A stretch of 64,000 nucleotides of DNA from positions 434,001 through 498,000 of the forward strand of contig NZ_CP087112.1 of the NCBI RefSeq assembly GCF_025643255.1, written 5' to 3'. This stretch comes from Halomonas sp. 7T (lineage in GTDB: Bacteria > Pseudomonadota > Gammaproteobacteria > Pseudomonadales > Halomonadaceae). Shown one piece after another: positions 30,288 to 38,874 of this stretch (the first letter of the stretch is position 1; the number at the start of each line of letters is the position of its first letter). Under the pieces are notes generated by a model. It saw only the letters and a list, made by a program, of their open reading frames with translations, had not been told where the DNA came from and ran no database searches. The translations under genes were made by a program, and so were the position numbers.

Positions 30288-31211
30288 TTATTTTGTGGCT
30301 GGCCGTACTGTCAAAATCACTCCCGCAATAGTGACCGCCATACCTATCAGTCCGAGCAGTGGCAAACGTTCATCAAATAGCCACCACGCCTGTAGGGCGG
30401 TAACCGGTGGCACTAGATAAAAAAGACTCGCTACTCGCGAAGCTTCCCCCTTTTTTATCAAGGCCATTAACAGCAGGATAGCGGCAATTGAGAGAATCAG
30501 CACCAGCCAACCAAGCGTAAGAATAAATGTTGTACCCCACTGCACGTCTCGGCTTTCAAATAGCAACGCTCCGATGCCCAACAGCGTGCCAGCCGCCATG
30601 TACTGAACCACCGCTCCTGACAGTAGCGGCATGCTGGTGCAGTAGCGCTTTTGATAAAGCGTGCCCAGGGAGATGCCTAACAACGCGGCAATAACGCTAA
30701 AAAGGGCGCCAAGGCCGAACCCATCAAACAGCGAACTGCCCAGCTCCAGTTTACTTCCCAGTACCAAGCTAATCCCGAGAAGCCCAAGTAACAGGCCCAT
30801 CCACTGGCGGATACTTAAGCGTTCACCCAGCAGCGGCCCAGCACAGGCGGCGGTTAGTAGCGGCTGTAAACCCACTAAAAGCGCTGCAAGACCGGCGGGC
30901 ATGCCCAGATAAATGCCATAAAACACCCCGCCCAGGTACGTACCATGCACCAGTAAACCAGAAACCCCGATATGCGCCCATAACCTAGGTGAAGTGGGCC
31001 AAGAAATACCCATGAAATGAATAAGAGGAATCAGTACCAGCAGGGTCAAGACAAAGCGGATAAAGAGAAACGTGAAAGGTTCCGCGTAGGGCAGGCCAAA
31101 TTTTGCGCCAATAAAGCCGGTACTCCAAAGTAAAACAAACACGATGGGCATGGCCGCCAGGCCAAGGGAGGATACGTTTATACGATTGATGTTTTTTAAA
31201 GAATTGAACAT
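30288..31211 (-). CDS. EamA/DMT-family transporter
   Basis: Ten hydrophobic segments in two EamA repeats, 307 residues, in the drug/metabolite transporter superfamily. Typical features are LLWSTGFIGAKFGLPYAEP in the first helix, AALLVGLQPLLTA, LLGERLSIRQWMGLLLGLLG at the end of repeat 1 and LFDERLPLLGLIGMAVTIAG at the end of repeat 2. Substrates of such carriers are usually amino acids or small metabolites and cannot be told from sequence. A shorter start at 31151 is possible. The gene lies 42 bases upstream of the EAL gene on the same strand. Confidence 0.88.
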   Translation of the reverse strand: MFNSLKNINRINVSSLGLAAMPIVFVLLWSTGFIGAKFGLPYAEPFTFLFIRFVLTLLVLIPLIHFMGISWPTSPRLWAHIGVSGLLVHGTYLGGVFYGIYLGMPAGLAALLVGLQPLLTAACAGPLLGERLSIRQWMGLLLGLLGISLVLGSKLELGSSLFDGFGLGALFSVIAALLGISLGTLYQKRYCTSMPLLSGAVVQYMAAGTLLGIGALLFESRDVQWGTTFILTLGWLVLILSIAAILLLMALIKKGEASRVASLFYLVPPVTALQAWWLFDERLPLLGLIGMAVTIAGVILTVRPATK

Positions 31212-31342
31212 AAGGTCTCGATTAGCCCCCTGGTGATTGTTTGATTACTTTTTGTTACTTAAAATCACTCTAAAATTTGAACTTGAGCCTGAACAACGCG
31301 TCACAGGGCCACATTCATAAAGCGCCAATGAGGTTTCTTATT

Positions 31343-31732
31343 ATGCAACGCATGACTGCTCTGTTTTCTGCTGCTCTTCTTGCTACCGGCCTTCTTGCAG
31401 GTACTGCACATGCCCAGCAGACCCAAGATCCAGCACAAGACCCGATGGCGGCACAGCAAGCGCCAGCTCAGGACTTCTCTGATCAGCAGTTACAGCAGTT
31501 TGCCGATGCTGCCCAAGAAATTGCCGTGATCTCGCAAGAGTACACGCAGCGTCTGCAGGAAGCAGAGGGTGAAGCTGCACAGCAGGAAGTTCGTGCCGAG
31601 GCCAACGATCGTATGATTGATATTGTTGAAGATAGCGGTTTAGATGTGGACACCTTCAATGCCATTGGTCAGTCTATTCAGCAAGACCCAGAAATGATGC
31701 AGCGTGTTCAAGAGATGGCTGGTCAATCCTAA
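31343..31732 (+). CDS. Secreted DUF4168-family protein
   Basis: A 129-residue protein with a signal peptide (cleavage near AHA/Q, residue 24), so it is probably periplasmic. After a Gln/Pro/Ala-rich linker comes a DUF4168-type helical domain: FSDQQLQQFADAAQEIAVIS, then a glutamate-rich helix and DVDTFNAIGQSIQQDPEMM. The function of this family is not known. ATG 31343 with GAGG nine bases upstream gives a clean signal peptide, so upstream in-frame ATG codons are unlikely. The stop codon lies inside a 13-bp tandem repeat. Confidence 0.85.
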   Translation: MQRMTALFSAALLATGLLAGTAHAQQTQDPAQDPMAAQQAPAQDFSDQQLQQFADAAQEIAVISQEYTQRLQEAEGEAAQQEVRAEANDRMIDIVEDSGLDVDTFNAIGQSIQQDPEMMQRVQEMAGQS

Positions 31733-31749
31733 GGAGCAATCCTAAGGAC
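31724..31749 (+). repeat. 13-bp tandem duplication over the stop codon of the DUF4168 gene
   Basis: CAATCCTAAGGAG (31724-31736) is followed directly by CAATCCTAAGGAC (31737-31749). The TAA inside the first copy is the stop codon. This looks like a small slippage duplication. Confidence 0.8.
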
Positions 31750-31784
31750 AGTAGCTGCTTAAAAAGCTTTGTCCTAAAAGCTCG

Positions 31785-31884
31785 GTACTAAAATATTAGT
31801 ACTAACGTAACGACAGACACGTAAAGATAGTGACAGATTTTCCTTAACCAGCGAAGTATCTGCCCACTAAATCTTTACTGTCAC
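31785..31884 (+). ncRNA. Structured intergenic region, candidate small RNA or 3'UTR
   Basis: Between the DUF4168 stop and a strong terminator there are three perfect inverted repeats. GTACTAA/TTAGTAC lie at 31785-31791 and 31796-31802. GTAAAGAT (31821-31828) can pair with ATCTTTAC (31871-31878). GTGACAG (31830-31836) can pair with CTGTCAC (31878-31884). The last two cross each other, so they are alternative structures or a pseudoknot. No reading frame is seen. The RNA could be an independent small RNA or the 3' end of the upstream mRNA. Confidence 0.4.
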
Positions 31885-31885
31885 C

Positions 31886-31917
31886 AAAGCCCGGCACATA
31901 AGTGCCGGGCTTTTTTT
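31886..31917 (+). terminator. Strong Rho-independent terminator
   Basis: Perfect 12-bp stem AAAGCCCGGCAC / GTGCCGGGCTTT with an ATAA loop, followed by more Ts (up to 31917). It ends the DUF4168 transcript or a small RNA 150-190 bases after the stop. Confidence 0.92.
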
Positions 31918-32029
31918 GGCTGTCAGGGTTTACGCTGCCCCCTAACCCCGCCAAACTTCAAGTAGAAATAGGCGATTGATATAGCCAAGGTGAATTTTGA
32001 AAGGTGCCCGGATAGGGAGAGGAGGTTGC

Positions 32030-33940
32030 ATGGAGGTAGAACTGTTAGAGATACGTCAGCATATGGGACAGTTCCCACCCTTTGACGGCCTATCCGATGA
32101 GCTACTGGATGCCATTGCCACGGAAGTTGAAGTTCGCTACTTCAAAACGGGCAGCGAGATTCTGACGCTTGATCAAACGCTTGATGAGCTCTGTTATATC
32201 CGCAGCGGCGCGGTGGAGGTCTATCGCCGCCAGGGAGAGCTGTATAATCGCTTAGGCGAAGGGGACATATTTGGCCACTTTAGCTTACTGCGAAACCATA
32301 AAGTACGGTTGCCCGCTACCGCCATAGAAGACACCCTGATTTATTTTATTTCCGGCACCGTTTTTAAACGCCTCTGCGAGGAGGATGACAACTTTGCCGA
32401 TTTTGTAGAACTGGAGCGCCCACGTTTAGAGACAGCGGCAGAGCAGCAAAAAAAATCTAACGACATGATGGTCTCGCGTATCCGCAAACTGGTAAGCCGC
32501 TATCCAGTGATGGTGCCGTCAACGACAAGCGTCCAAGAAGCTGCCAAACAAATTGGCGCTGCCCAAGCGTCTGCCGTTCTGGTCATTGATGAAGGCAGCA
32601 GTCATCCCCGCTATAGCTTTCAAGATAGCGAAGGCAAAACTTGGCAGATGTGCGGCATCCTCACGGATAGTGACTTCCGTACTCGCGTTGTTGCAGAAGG
32701 TCTGTCGCCGCAAACGCCGATTGGTGAGGTGGTGTCTGAGCGGCTGATAACCGTTCAGTCAGATGCATCCATCTATGAAGCCATGTTAACGATGCTACGC
32801 AACAATGTGCACCATTTACCGGTGCTCTACCGTCAGCGCCCCGTCGGGGTGGTGCATCTCTCTGACATCATTCGCTATGAAACCCATAGCGGGCTCTACC
32901 TGGTAAGTAATATCTTCAATCAATCCAGCGCTCAGGGGCTAGCTAAGCTATTACCCGATGTGCGTGCCGCCTTTGTGCGTATGGTGCAAGAGGGTGCCAA
33001 TTCGCAAATGGTGGGCAGCGCCTTATCAACCATTGGACGTAGCTTTACCCGGCGGCTGCTAGAGTTGGCGGAAGAGTCACTAGGCCCGCCCCCCGTGCCT
33101 TACTGCTTTATGGTCAATGGTTCCATGGCTCGGAACGAGCAGAGTATCGTTACCGATCAAGACAACGCGCTTATTTTGTCCGATGACTTTAATCCAGAAG
33201 AACATGACGCCTATTTTCACGCGCTGGCCGCATTTGTAAGCGATGGCTTAGATGCCTGTGGTTATACGTACTGTAAAGGCGACGTGATGGCCACTAACCG
33301 CCAATGGCGTCAACCGCTGCGGGTATGGAAAGGCTACTTTAAAGACTGGATGGCAAACCCAACCCCCGAAAAGTTGCTGCACAGTTCTATCTTTTTTGAT
33401 TTAGACAGTATCTACGGAGAGGATCACTTCGTAGAAGCGCTGCAGGACTTAATCGCCGAGACGGCTCCACAAACGCCGCTGTTTTTGGCTGCTATGGCGC
33501 GCAACGCCCTCAATCGCACACCGCCGCTAGGCTTCTTCCGCACGTTCGTGATGGAAAAGGATGGTAAGCACAATAACTCGATTAATTTGAAGCGCCGCGG
33601 TACCGCCCCGATGGTCGACCTTATTCGTGTGCATGCGTTAGCCTGTGGTTCAAAAGCGCAAAACTCGTTTCAACGGTTGGATAATATTAGCAAGACGCAG
33701 CTATTAGCCACGGGGGTCAGTGATAAGCTCAGCTATGCGCTTGAGTTTTTGTGTATGTCACGAATCCGACATCAGGTGATTGATCTTGAGGAAGATCGCA
33801 TGCCAGACAATAATATCGAGCCTGAAAATGTCGAGGACAGTGAGCGGCATACACTGAAAGACGCCTTTCAAGTGCTAAGTAATGCGCAGAAGTTTTTGAA
33901 GTTTCGTTACCCAATGCCTGCACAGCGGCAGGGCCGTTAA
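32030..33940 (+). CDS. CNB-CBS-DUF294 nucleotidyltransferase-like signalling protein
   Basis: Multidomain cytoplasmic protein of 636 residues. A cyclic-nucleotide-binding-like domain spans about 15-140 (GSEILTLDQTLDELCYIRSG, GEGDIFGHFSLL). Two CBS domains follow at about 160-300 (GILTDSDFRTRV, HHLPVLYRQRPVGVVHLSDI). A DUF294 nucleotidyltransferase domain has NGSMARNEQSIVTDQDNA, with D376 and D378 as likely metal ligands, and a helical DUF294_C domain ends it. GAGGAGG before the ATG fixes the start. The fold is related to GlnD, but the substrate is unknown. It is followed after one base by an exonuclease gene, a pairing seen in other proteobacteria. Confidence 0.87.
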   Translation: MEVELLEIRQHMGQFPPFDGLSDELLDAIATEVEVRYFKTGSEILTLDQTLDELCYIRSGAVEVYRRQGELYNRLGEGDIFGHFSLLRNHKVRLPATAIEDTLIYFISGTVFKRLCEEDDNFADFVELERPRLETAAEQQKKSNDMMVSRIRKLVSRYPVMVPSTTSVQEAAKQIGAAQASAVLVIDEGSSHPRYSFQDSEGKTWQMCGILTDSDFRTRVVAEGLSPQTPIGEVVSERLITVQSDASIYEAMLTMLRNNVHHLPVLYRQRPVGVVHLSDIIRYETHSGLYLVSNIFNQSSAQGLAKLLPDVRAAFVRMVQEGANSQMVGSALSTIGRSFTRRLLELAEESLGPPPVPYCFMVNGSMARNEQSIVTDQDNALILSDDFNPEEHDAYFHALAAFVSDGLDACGYTYCKGDVMATNRQWRQPLRVWKGYFKDWMANPTPEKLLHSSIFFDLDSIYGEDHFVEALQDLIAETAPQTPLFLAAMARNALNRTPPLGFFRTFVMEKDGKHNNSINLKRRGTAPMVDLIRVHALACGSKAQNSFQRLDNISKTQLLATGVSDKLSYALEFLCMSRIRHQVIDLEEDRMPDNNIEPENVEDSERHTLKDAFQVLSNAQKFLKFRYPMPAQRQGR

Positions 33941-33941
33941 G

Positions 33942-34667
33942 ATGTATGAAATTCGACCTCGCCAAAAACTCGTGCAAGCCGATTGGATCAGCTACATGGC
34001 TGAGCGCGCCCGACGATCTCATGACGGTGCGTTAAAGCGGTTTTTTGAAACGCCTCTTCCTGATCCCAGCACGCCTATTTCAGACGTGCCCATGGTGGCG
34101 CTGGATATGGAAACAACCGGGCTTGACGAGCGGCGCCACGGCATTATCAGCATCGGGGCGGTGCCATTTACGTTAAACCGCATCAAGCTAGCACAGCGCC
34201 GCTACTGGGTGATTAAGCCGCCGAGGCCCCTAGATGAAGCGTCTATCGCGTATCACCATATTACGCATTCAGAGATCGCCTATGCGCCTGATTTAGATGC
34301 GGTGCTCGATGAACTATTAGCAACGCTGGCAGGCCGGCTGGTGGTTGTACACTTTCGCAATATTGAGCGGCCGTTTTTAGATGCAGCGGTAAAAGATAGG
34401 CGCGGGGAGGGGGTTATGTTTCCGATGATTGATACCATGTCCCTTGAAGCACGCTTGCACCGTCAAACGCTATGGGCGCGTTTTCGCCGCTGGTTAGGCC
34501 AGCCGCCCGTCTCTATTCGTTTAAACGCTAGCCGCGCCCGTTATGGTCTGCCTGGTTATCAGGGCCATCATGCTCTGTTAGATGCGCTGGCGACCGCAGA
34601 GCTATTTCAGGCACAGATTGCTCACCGTTATGACCCGGATACGCCACTGAAAGCGCTGTGGTGTTAA
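33942..34667 (+). CDS. DEDDh-type 3'-5' exonuclease (DnaQ-like)
   Basis: A 241-residue protein with a ribonuclease H-like exonuclease domain from about residue 45. Exo I is ALDMETTGLDERRHGIISIG. The H in YHHITHSEI is typical. Exo II reads VVVHFRNIERPFLD, where glutamate stands at the usual aspartate position. Exo III is HHALLDALATAELF, with the DEDDh histidine and aspartate. It could degrade DNA, RNA or short oligonucleotides. Coupling to the nucleotidyltransferase gene (one base apart) suggests they act together. A terminator follows. Confidence 0.87.
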   Translation: MYEIRPRQKLVQADWISYMAERARRSHDGALKRFFETPLPDPSTPISDVPMVALDMETTGLDERRHGIISIGAVPFTLNRIKLAQRRYWVIKPPRPLDEASIAYHHITHSEIAYAPDLDAVLDELLATLAGRLVVVHFRNIERPFLDAAVKDRRGEGVMFPMIDTMSLEARLHRQTLWARFRRWLGQPPVSIRLNASRARYGLPGYQGHHALLDALATAELFQAQIAHRYDPDTPLKALWC

Positions 34668-34690
34668 TACTGCGATGAACGGCAAACGCA

Positions 34691-34717
34691 AAACGGGCAG
34701 CCATTGGCTGCCCGTTT
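34691..34717. terminator. Bidirectional terminator
   Basis: Perfect 12-bp stem AAACGGGCAGCC / GGCTGCCCGTTT with a three-base loop between the convergent exonuclease and BCCT genes. Confidence 0.85.
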
Positions 34718-34745
34718 GGGTTTCACCTACGCTAATGATCGGCGG

Positions 34746-36386
34746 TTATACGGCTTTAGGTTCCGTCATTAACCCTTTGATAATGGCATAGCACGCCACT
34801 AACAAAATAATCGTGAACGGAAAGCCTGTTGAAACCGCCATTGTTTGAAGCGCGGTCAAACCACCGCCAAGCAGCAGTGCAATGGCGATAGCGCCTTCGA
34901 TGATTGCCCAAAATACCCGCTGAGGTTTGGGTGCATCGACCTTACCGCCTGCGGTAATAGAGTCGATCACCAGTGAGCCGGAATCCGAAGAGGTCACAAA
35001 GAAAATAATCACCAACAGAATGGCAACAAACGAGGTGATTTGTGACAGCGGAAGTTGCTCAAGCATGATAAACAGCTGGAGATCCACGCCCGCATCGCGA
35101 ACAGCTTCAATCCCTTGGCTAACGTACTGGTCAATGGCGGTGCCGCCAAAGGTGGTCATCCACAATACCGAGACCACGGAAGGCACCAGCAATACCGAAA
35201 TCAAGAATTCACGAACGGTACGGCCACGGGACACGCGCGCAATAAACATACCCACGTACGGAGACCAGGAGATCCACCATGCCCAATAGAAGGCTGTCCA
35301 GCCCTGGCTAAAGTTAGCATCTTCGCGACCAAATGGATTAGAGAGCGCTGGCAGGTGTATTGCATAGTTGAGCAGATTTTCAAAGAAACCCGTCGCAATC
35401 AGAAGCGTTGGGCCAACGGCAATCACGAAGAAGAGCAGCAGTGCCGCCATTGCAATGTTGATTTTCGATAGCAGCTGAACACCCTTATCGACACCCGCCA
35501 TAATGGAACCGATGGCAATAATCGTGATGCCGATGATGAGTAAAATCATCGTGATGTCGGTTTCTGGTGCTCCAAACAGGTAGCTTAAGCCAGCAGCTGC
35601 CTGGGTGGCGCCTAGTCCTAACGAAGTTGCCAAACCAAAGAGCGTGGCAAATACCGCAAGAATATCAATCACATGTCCAGGCCAGCCCCATACGCGCTCA
35701 CCCAAAATTGGGTAGAACACTGAACGCATGGAGAGAGGAAGCCCCTTGTTAAACGAAAACAGTGCTAATGAAAGGGCAACAACCGCGTAAATAGCCCACG
35801 GGTGTAAACCCCAGTGGAAGATGGTGGCCGCCATGCCTAACGCAGCCGCGCCTGCAGTATCGCCTTCAGCACCGGCTAATGGCGCCCAGCTGCCGCCATC
35901 CAGTGAGGTGCCAAAATGGGTCAATGGCTCGTTAACGCCAAAAAACATCAGGCCAATGCCCATGCCCGCAGCAAACAGCATTGAAAACCAGCCGACATAG
36001 GTGAAGTCGGGCTTAGCGTCAGCACCACCGATACGAATTTTACCCAGGGGCGAGATAATCAGACCCAGGCAAAGAATGACAAACACATTGGCAGCCAGGA
36101 TAAAAAACCAAGCCAGGTTGCCCGTTAAAAAGCCAAAGACAGCATTGTAAATCGGTGCAATGGTGTCTTGTAAGGCGAGCGTTAATATTACAAACAGCAG
36201 CACCAGAATTGACGAGATAGTGAAAACCTTGCCGTGTAGGTCAAGGTTAACGCCCATGGTGCTGGTGGTTATATTGTCTTGACCAATAACGTAATCGGTA
36301 TCGATCAAGTTTGCCGCGCCCTCGGGGGCAGGAATGCCTTCCGAGACCGGCTCTTCAGGTGGTCGATTTTGCGGCGTTTTATCCAC
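34746..36386 (-). CDS. BCCT-family compatible-solute transporter
   Basis: Sodium- or proton-coupled secondary carrier for betaine, choline or carnitine-like solutes in the inner membrane. It is 546 residues with twelve membrane segments after a 50-residue hydrophilic N-terminus. Family marks are AAGMGIGLMFFGVNEPLTHF, FHWGLHPWAIYAVVALSLAL and the signature WAWWISWSPYVGMFIARVSR. The C-terminal tail after the last helix is very short, unlike long osmosensing tails. It is 82 bases downstream of a UspA gene and close to proVWX, all on the same strand, so this is an osmoprotection block. Confidence 0.93.
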   Translation of the reverse strand: MDKTPQNRPPEEPVSEGIPAPEGAANLIDTDYVIGQDNITTSTMGVNLDLHGKVFTISSILVLLFVILTLALQDTIAPIYNAVFGFLTGNLAWFFILAANVFVILCLGLIISPLGKIRIGGADAKPDFTYVGWFSMLFAAGMGIGLMFFGVNEPLTHFGTSLDGGSWAPLAGAEGDTAGAAALGMAATIFHWGLHPWAIYAVVALSLALFSFNKGLPLSMRSVFYPILGERVWGWPGHVIDILAVFATLFGLATSLGLGATQAAAGLSYLFGAPETDITMILLIIGITIIAIGSIMAGVDKGVQLLSKINIAMAALLLFFVIAVGPTLLIATGFFENLLNYAIHLPALSNPFGREDANFSQGWTAFYWAWWISWSPYVGMFIARVSRGRTVREFLISVLLVPSVVSVLWMTTFGGTAIDQYVSQGIEAVRDAGVDLQLFIMLEQLPLSQITSFVAILLVIIFFVTSSDSGSLVIDSITAGGKVDAPKPQRVFWAIIEGAIAIALLLGGGLTALQTMAVSTGFPFTIILLVACYAIIKGLMTEPKAV

Positions 36387-36468
36387 AAATTTGCTCCCAT
36401 CATTATGTAAAGTACGTGCTGTTAAGCGCGAGTTGTCAACGCATTGCTTCTACAGCGCAAGAGCGCGT

Positions 36469-36891
36469 TTACTGGGTCACTCGAATCAGGAAAACGGAGG
36501 CGTCTGTGTGGGTGGCTACTTTACCGCCATGGGAGGGCATAATAATGTCCAGGTGGCGGGGTAGATGGGTGGCCATCATTACCAAGTCAGCCCCTGTTTC
36601 CTCGACGGCCTCGACAAGCTGCTTATCTACATTAGCAACGGGATCCGTCGAGCTGTAAACCTTAATACTTACCGGTTGACCGTGCACTTTGTGTCGCTCG
36701 TGGGCAAAAGCTTCAAGTTTTTGCTGGTACTCTTGGGGTGTGCGGGCAACGCTTGTAGGTGTATTAGCGGTAACGCTAACGTAGGTGATATGAGCATCAT
36801 ATTGCTTCGCAAGGTCTGCCACTACGCTTAAGGCAGGCTCCAGTAGCTCTAAATGAGCAAGGTCGACTGGTACCATAATGTTCTTAAACAC
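36469..36891 (-). CDS. Universal stress protein (UspA family)
   Basis: A 140-residue single-domain protein of the Usp fold. The N-terminus FKNIMVPVDLAHLELLEPAL has the family aspartate, and EETGADLVMMATHLPRHLD is the central motif. The C-terminus reads MPSHGGKVATHTDASVFLIR, where the canonical ATP-binding G-2x-G-9x-G pattern is not clear, so nucleotide binding is uncertain. It lies between proX and the BCCT carrier. In Halomonas elongata a Usp (TeaD) regulates the ectoine transporter encoded beside it, so a similar role for this one is plausible. Confidence 0.9.
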   Translation of the reverse strand: MFKNIMVPVDLAHLELLEPALSVVADLAKQYDAHITYVSVTANTPTSVARTPQEYQQKLEAFAHERHKVHGQPVSIKVYSSTDPVANVDKQLVEAVEETGADLVMMATHLPRHLDIIMPSHGGKVATHTDASVFLIRVTQ

Positions 36892-36982
36892 AGTACGCTC
36901 CTCATATGGCTCTATTTAGCATGGGTTTACCTTACTAATTAAAGCTATATCGTTGGTTGAAAACAGTTGCTTGCAGCATATG

Positions 36983-37016
36983 CAACAAATGAGCTGAAGC
37001 AAAGTGCAGCTTCAGC
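36983..37016 (-). terminator. Probable terminator after proX
   Basis: GCTGAAGC (36993-37000) pairs with GCTTCAGC (37009-37016). On the minus strand it is followed by TCATTTGTTG, a weak T run. It lies just after the proX stop. Confidence 0.5.
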
Positions 37017-37060
37017 CCATTGATCATTCTACTAATAAACTTTATTTAGCCAGGAAGATA

Positions 37061-37933
37061 TTAGTTGCTCAACCATTGTGCGACGACATCTTGGTTATCT
37101 TCTACCCACTGTTGGGCGTTTTCATAAGGATCGCTGCCGTCTTCCTGGTTCATCAGCATGACCTCACCCATTTGCTCTGGCGTCCATTCGAAAGCATCCA
37201 GAATGGCATAGGCCTCAGGCATATCGTCTTTTAAGCCTTTACGCACCACGGTATGAATTTGCTCGGCACCGCCGTAGACGTTCTCTGGATCTTCAAGGTA
37301 CTTAAGGTCAAAGCGAGCAAACATCCAGTGCGGTGTCCAGGCGGTAACCACAATGTCTTCTTCATTGTTGATAGCGCTGGAAAGCGCTGCGGTCATGGTT
37401 GCACCGCTGCCACTACGCAGGTTCAGCCCGAGGTCATAGGTATCCACGACCTCTTCGGTGATCGACATCAAGCCTGCACCGGGGTCAATACCGATGATCT
37501 CGCCGTTAAAGCTGTCGGCGTTATCGTTCAAGTCAGCAATCGAGTCGACATCTGTGTAGGCGGGCACTACTAAGCCAAGTTTAGTGCCATCAAGGTTCAT
37601 ACCCAGATCTTCAACATTGCCACCCAGGCGTTCCATATAGTCTGCGTGGGTAGTGGGTAGCCAAGCGGCCACAATAGCGTCGGCATCGCCTGAGGAGAGC
37701 GCCTGGAACATGGCTGCTGCGGAAAGCGACGTTAGTTCAACGTCAAAGCCCGCCTGTTCAAGCGTTGCAGCAATGACATTGGTAGAGGCAACTTCAGAAG
37801 ACCACTCCACATAGGCAAGATTGACGGTGCCCTTATCTTGCGCCTGGGCGAGGCTTCCAGCGACAACGCCGGTGCCGGCAACAAGCGCTAATGAGGCGAG
37901 ACGAATACGCTGATTCAGTGTGCGATTTTTCAT
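37061..37933 (-). CDS. proX: Glycine betaine/proline ABC transporter substrate-binding protein
   Basis: Periplasmic binding protein (OpuAC family, 290 residues) that delivers quaternary ammonium solutes to ProWV. A signal peptide ends near AQA/Q (residue 31). The ligand box is formed by aromatics such as those in YVEWSSEVAS, AAWLPTTHADYME and TAWTPHWMFARFDLKYLEDP. The late helix WTPEQMGEVMLMNQEDG is typical. It is the last gene of proV-proW-proX, separated from proW by 104 bases with a stable hairpin. The exact solute (betaine, choline, proline betaine) cannot be told. Confidence 0.92.
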   Translation of the reverse strand: MKNRTLNQRIRLASLALVAGTGVVAGSLAQAQDKGTVNLAYVEWSSEVASTNVIAATLEQAGFDVELTSLSAAAMFQALSSGDADAIVAAWLPTTHADYMERLGGNVEDLGMNLDGTKLGLVVPAYTDVDSIADLNDNADSFNGEIIGIDPGAGLMSITEEVVDTYDLGLNLRSGSGATMTAALSSAINNEEDIVVTAWTPHWMFARFDLKYLEDPENVYGGAEQIHTVVRKGLKDDMPEAYAILDAFEWTPEQMGEVMLMNQEDGSDPYENAQQWVEDNQDVVAQWLSN

Positions 37934-37970
37934 ACACTTACTCCTTCTTATTTAACGTAAAGGTAATTTT

Positions 37971-37994
37971 GCCCGATGGTTTTGGCCATCGGGC
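37971..37994. terminator. Hairpin in the proW-proX gap
   Basis: Perfect 9-bp stem GCCCGATGG / CCATCGGGC with a six-base loop. On the minus strand it is followed by AAAATTACC rather than a T run. An mRNA-stabilising stem allowing more ProX than ProWV is therefore more likely than termination. Confidence 0.6.
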
Positions 37995-38037
37995 TCTTTC
38001 AACCCTTTGGTGCTTGCATTATGTCGATATCAGGCTA

Positions 38038-38874
38038 CTAGCTTTCACGGCGCGTTTTGCGCAGTGATTGGGTTAAGCGATCCAGCAGCATGGCCAGTAT
38101 TACGACCGCAATGCCGGCCTCAAAACCATCGCCCGGGCGCAAGCGCTGAATAGCGCGCCATACTTCGCTGCCTAAGCCGTCAGCACCGATCATGGCGGCG
38201 ATCACCACCATAGAAAGCGCCAGCATGATGGTTTGGTTAATGCCGGCCATCACCGTTGGTAATGAGAGCGGTAACTGAACCTTAAACAGCTTTTGACCAC
38301 GAGTGGCGCCGTACGCATCCGCCGCTTCGATAAGTTCTACCGGCACTTGGCGAATACCCAGCGTGGTAAAGCGAATCGCGGGCGGCATTGAAAATATAAC
38401 CGTAGCAAAGATGGCCGATACCGAGCCAATACCAAAAAATGGAATCGCTGGAATTAAGTAGACAAAGGCCGGCATGGTCTGCATGAAATCCAGTATCGGC
38501 ATGATTAATCGGTAAAGCCGATTAGATAGCGCCGCGGCAATGCCTACCGGCAAGGCGATGATAACGGCCACCAGCGTCGCGAAGACAACCAGTGTGAGCG
38601 TCTCTATCATCGGGTTCCAGAGGCCCAGGTTCCAAATCAAGGCGAGCCCGGCCACGGCGCCAATAGCTAAGCGGACGCCCGCTAGCTTCCAGCAGAGTAG
38701 GGCAATTAAGCCAAGTAGTGCCCACTCAGGTAACCACATCAAGCTATCGTTTAATACGTCAATCCCGGTTTGTGTGAAGCGTGATATTCCTCGGGTTACG
38801 GATGAATACTCGCTGGTTAGCCAAGACAGGCCGCTCTCAATCCAATCACCAAGGGGAATGCTGGGAATATCCAT
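38038..38874 (-). CDS. proW: Glycine betaine/proline ABC transporter permease
   Basis: Inner-membrane permease of 278 residues with about seven hydrophobic segments. The BPD_transp_1 domain contains DFMQTMPAFVYLIPAIPFFG and the EAA loop DAYGATRGQKLFKVQLPLSL. MVVIAAMIGADGLGSEVWRA and LRPGDGFEAGIAVVILAM are typical of ProW/OpuAB. The start ATG shares its A with the proV stop, so translation is coupled. Confidence 0.94.
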   Translation of the reverse strand: MDIPSIPLGDWIESGLSWLTSEYSSVTRGISRFTQTGIDVLNDSLMWLPEWALLGLIALLCWKLAGVRLAIGAVAGLALIWNLGLWNPMIETLTLVVFATLVAVIIALPVGIAAALSNRLYRLIMPILDFMQTMPAFVYLIPAIPFFGIGSVSAIFATVIFSMPPAIRFTTLGIRQVPVELIEAADAYGATRGQKLFKVQLPLSLPTVMAGINQTIMLALSMVVIAAMIGADGLGSEVWRAIQRLRPGDGFEAGIAVVILAMLLDRLTQSLRKTRRES

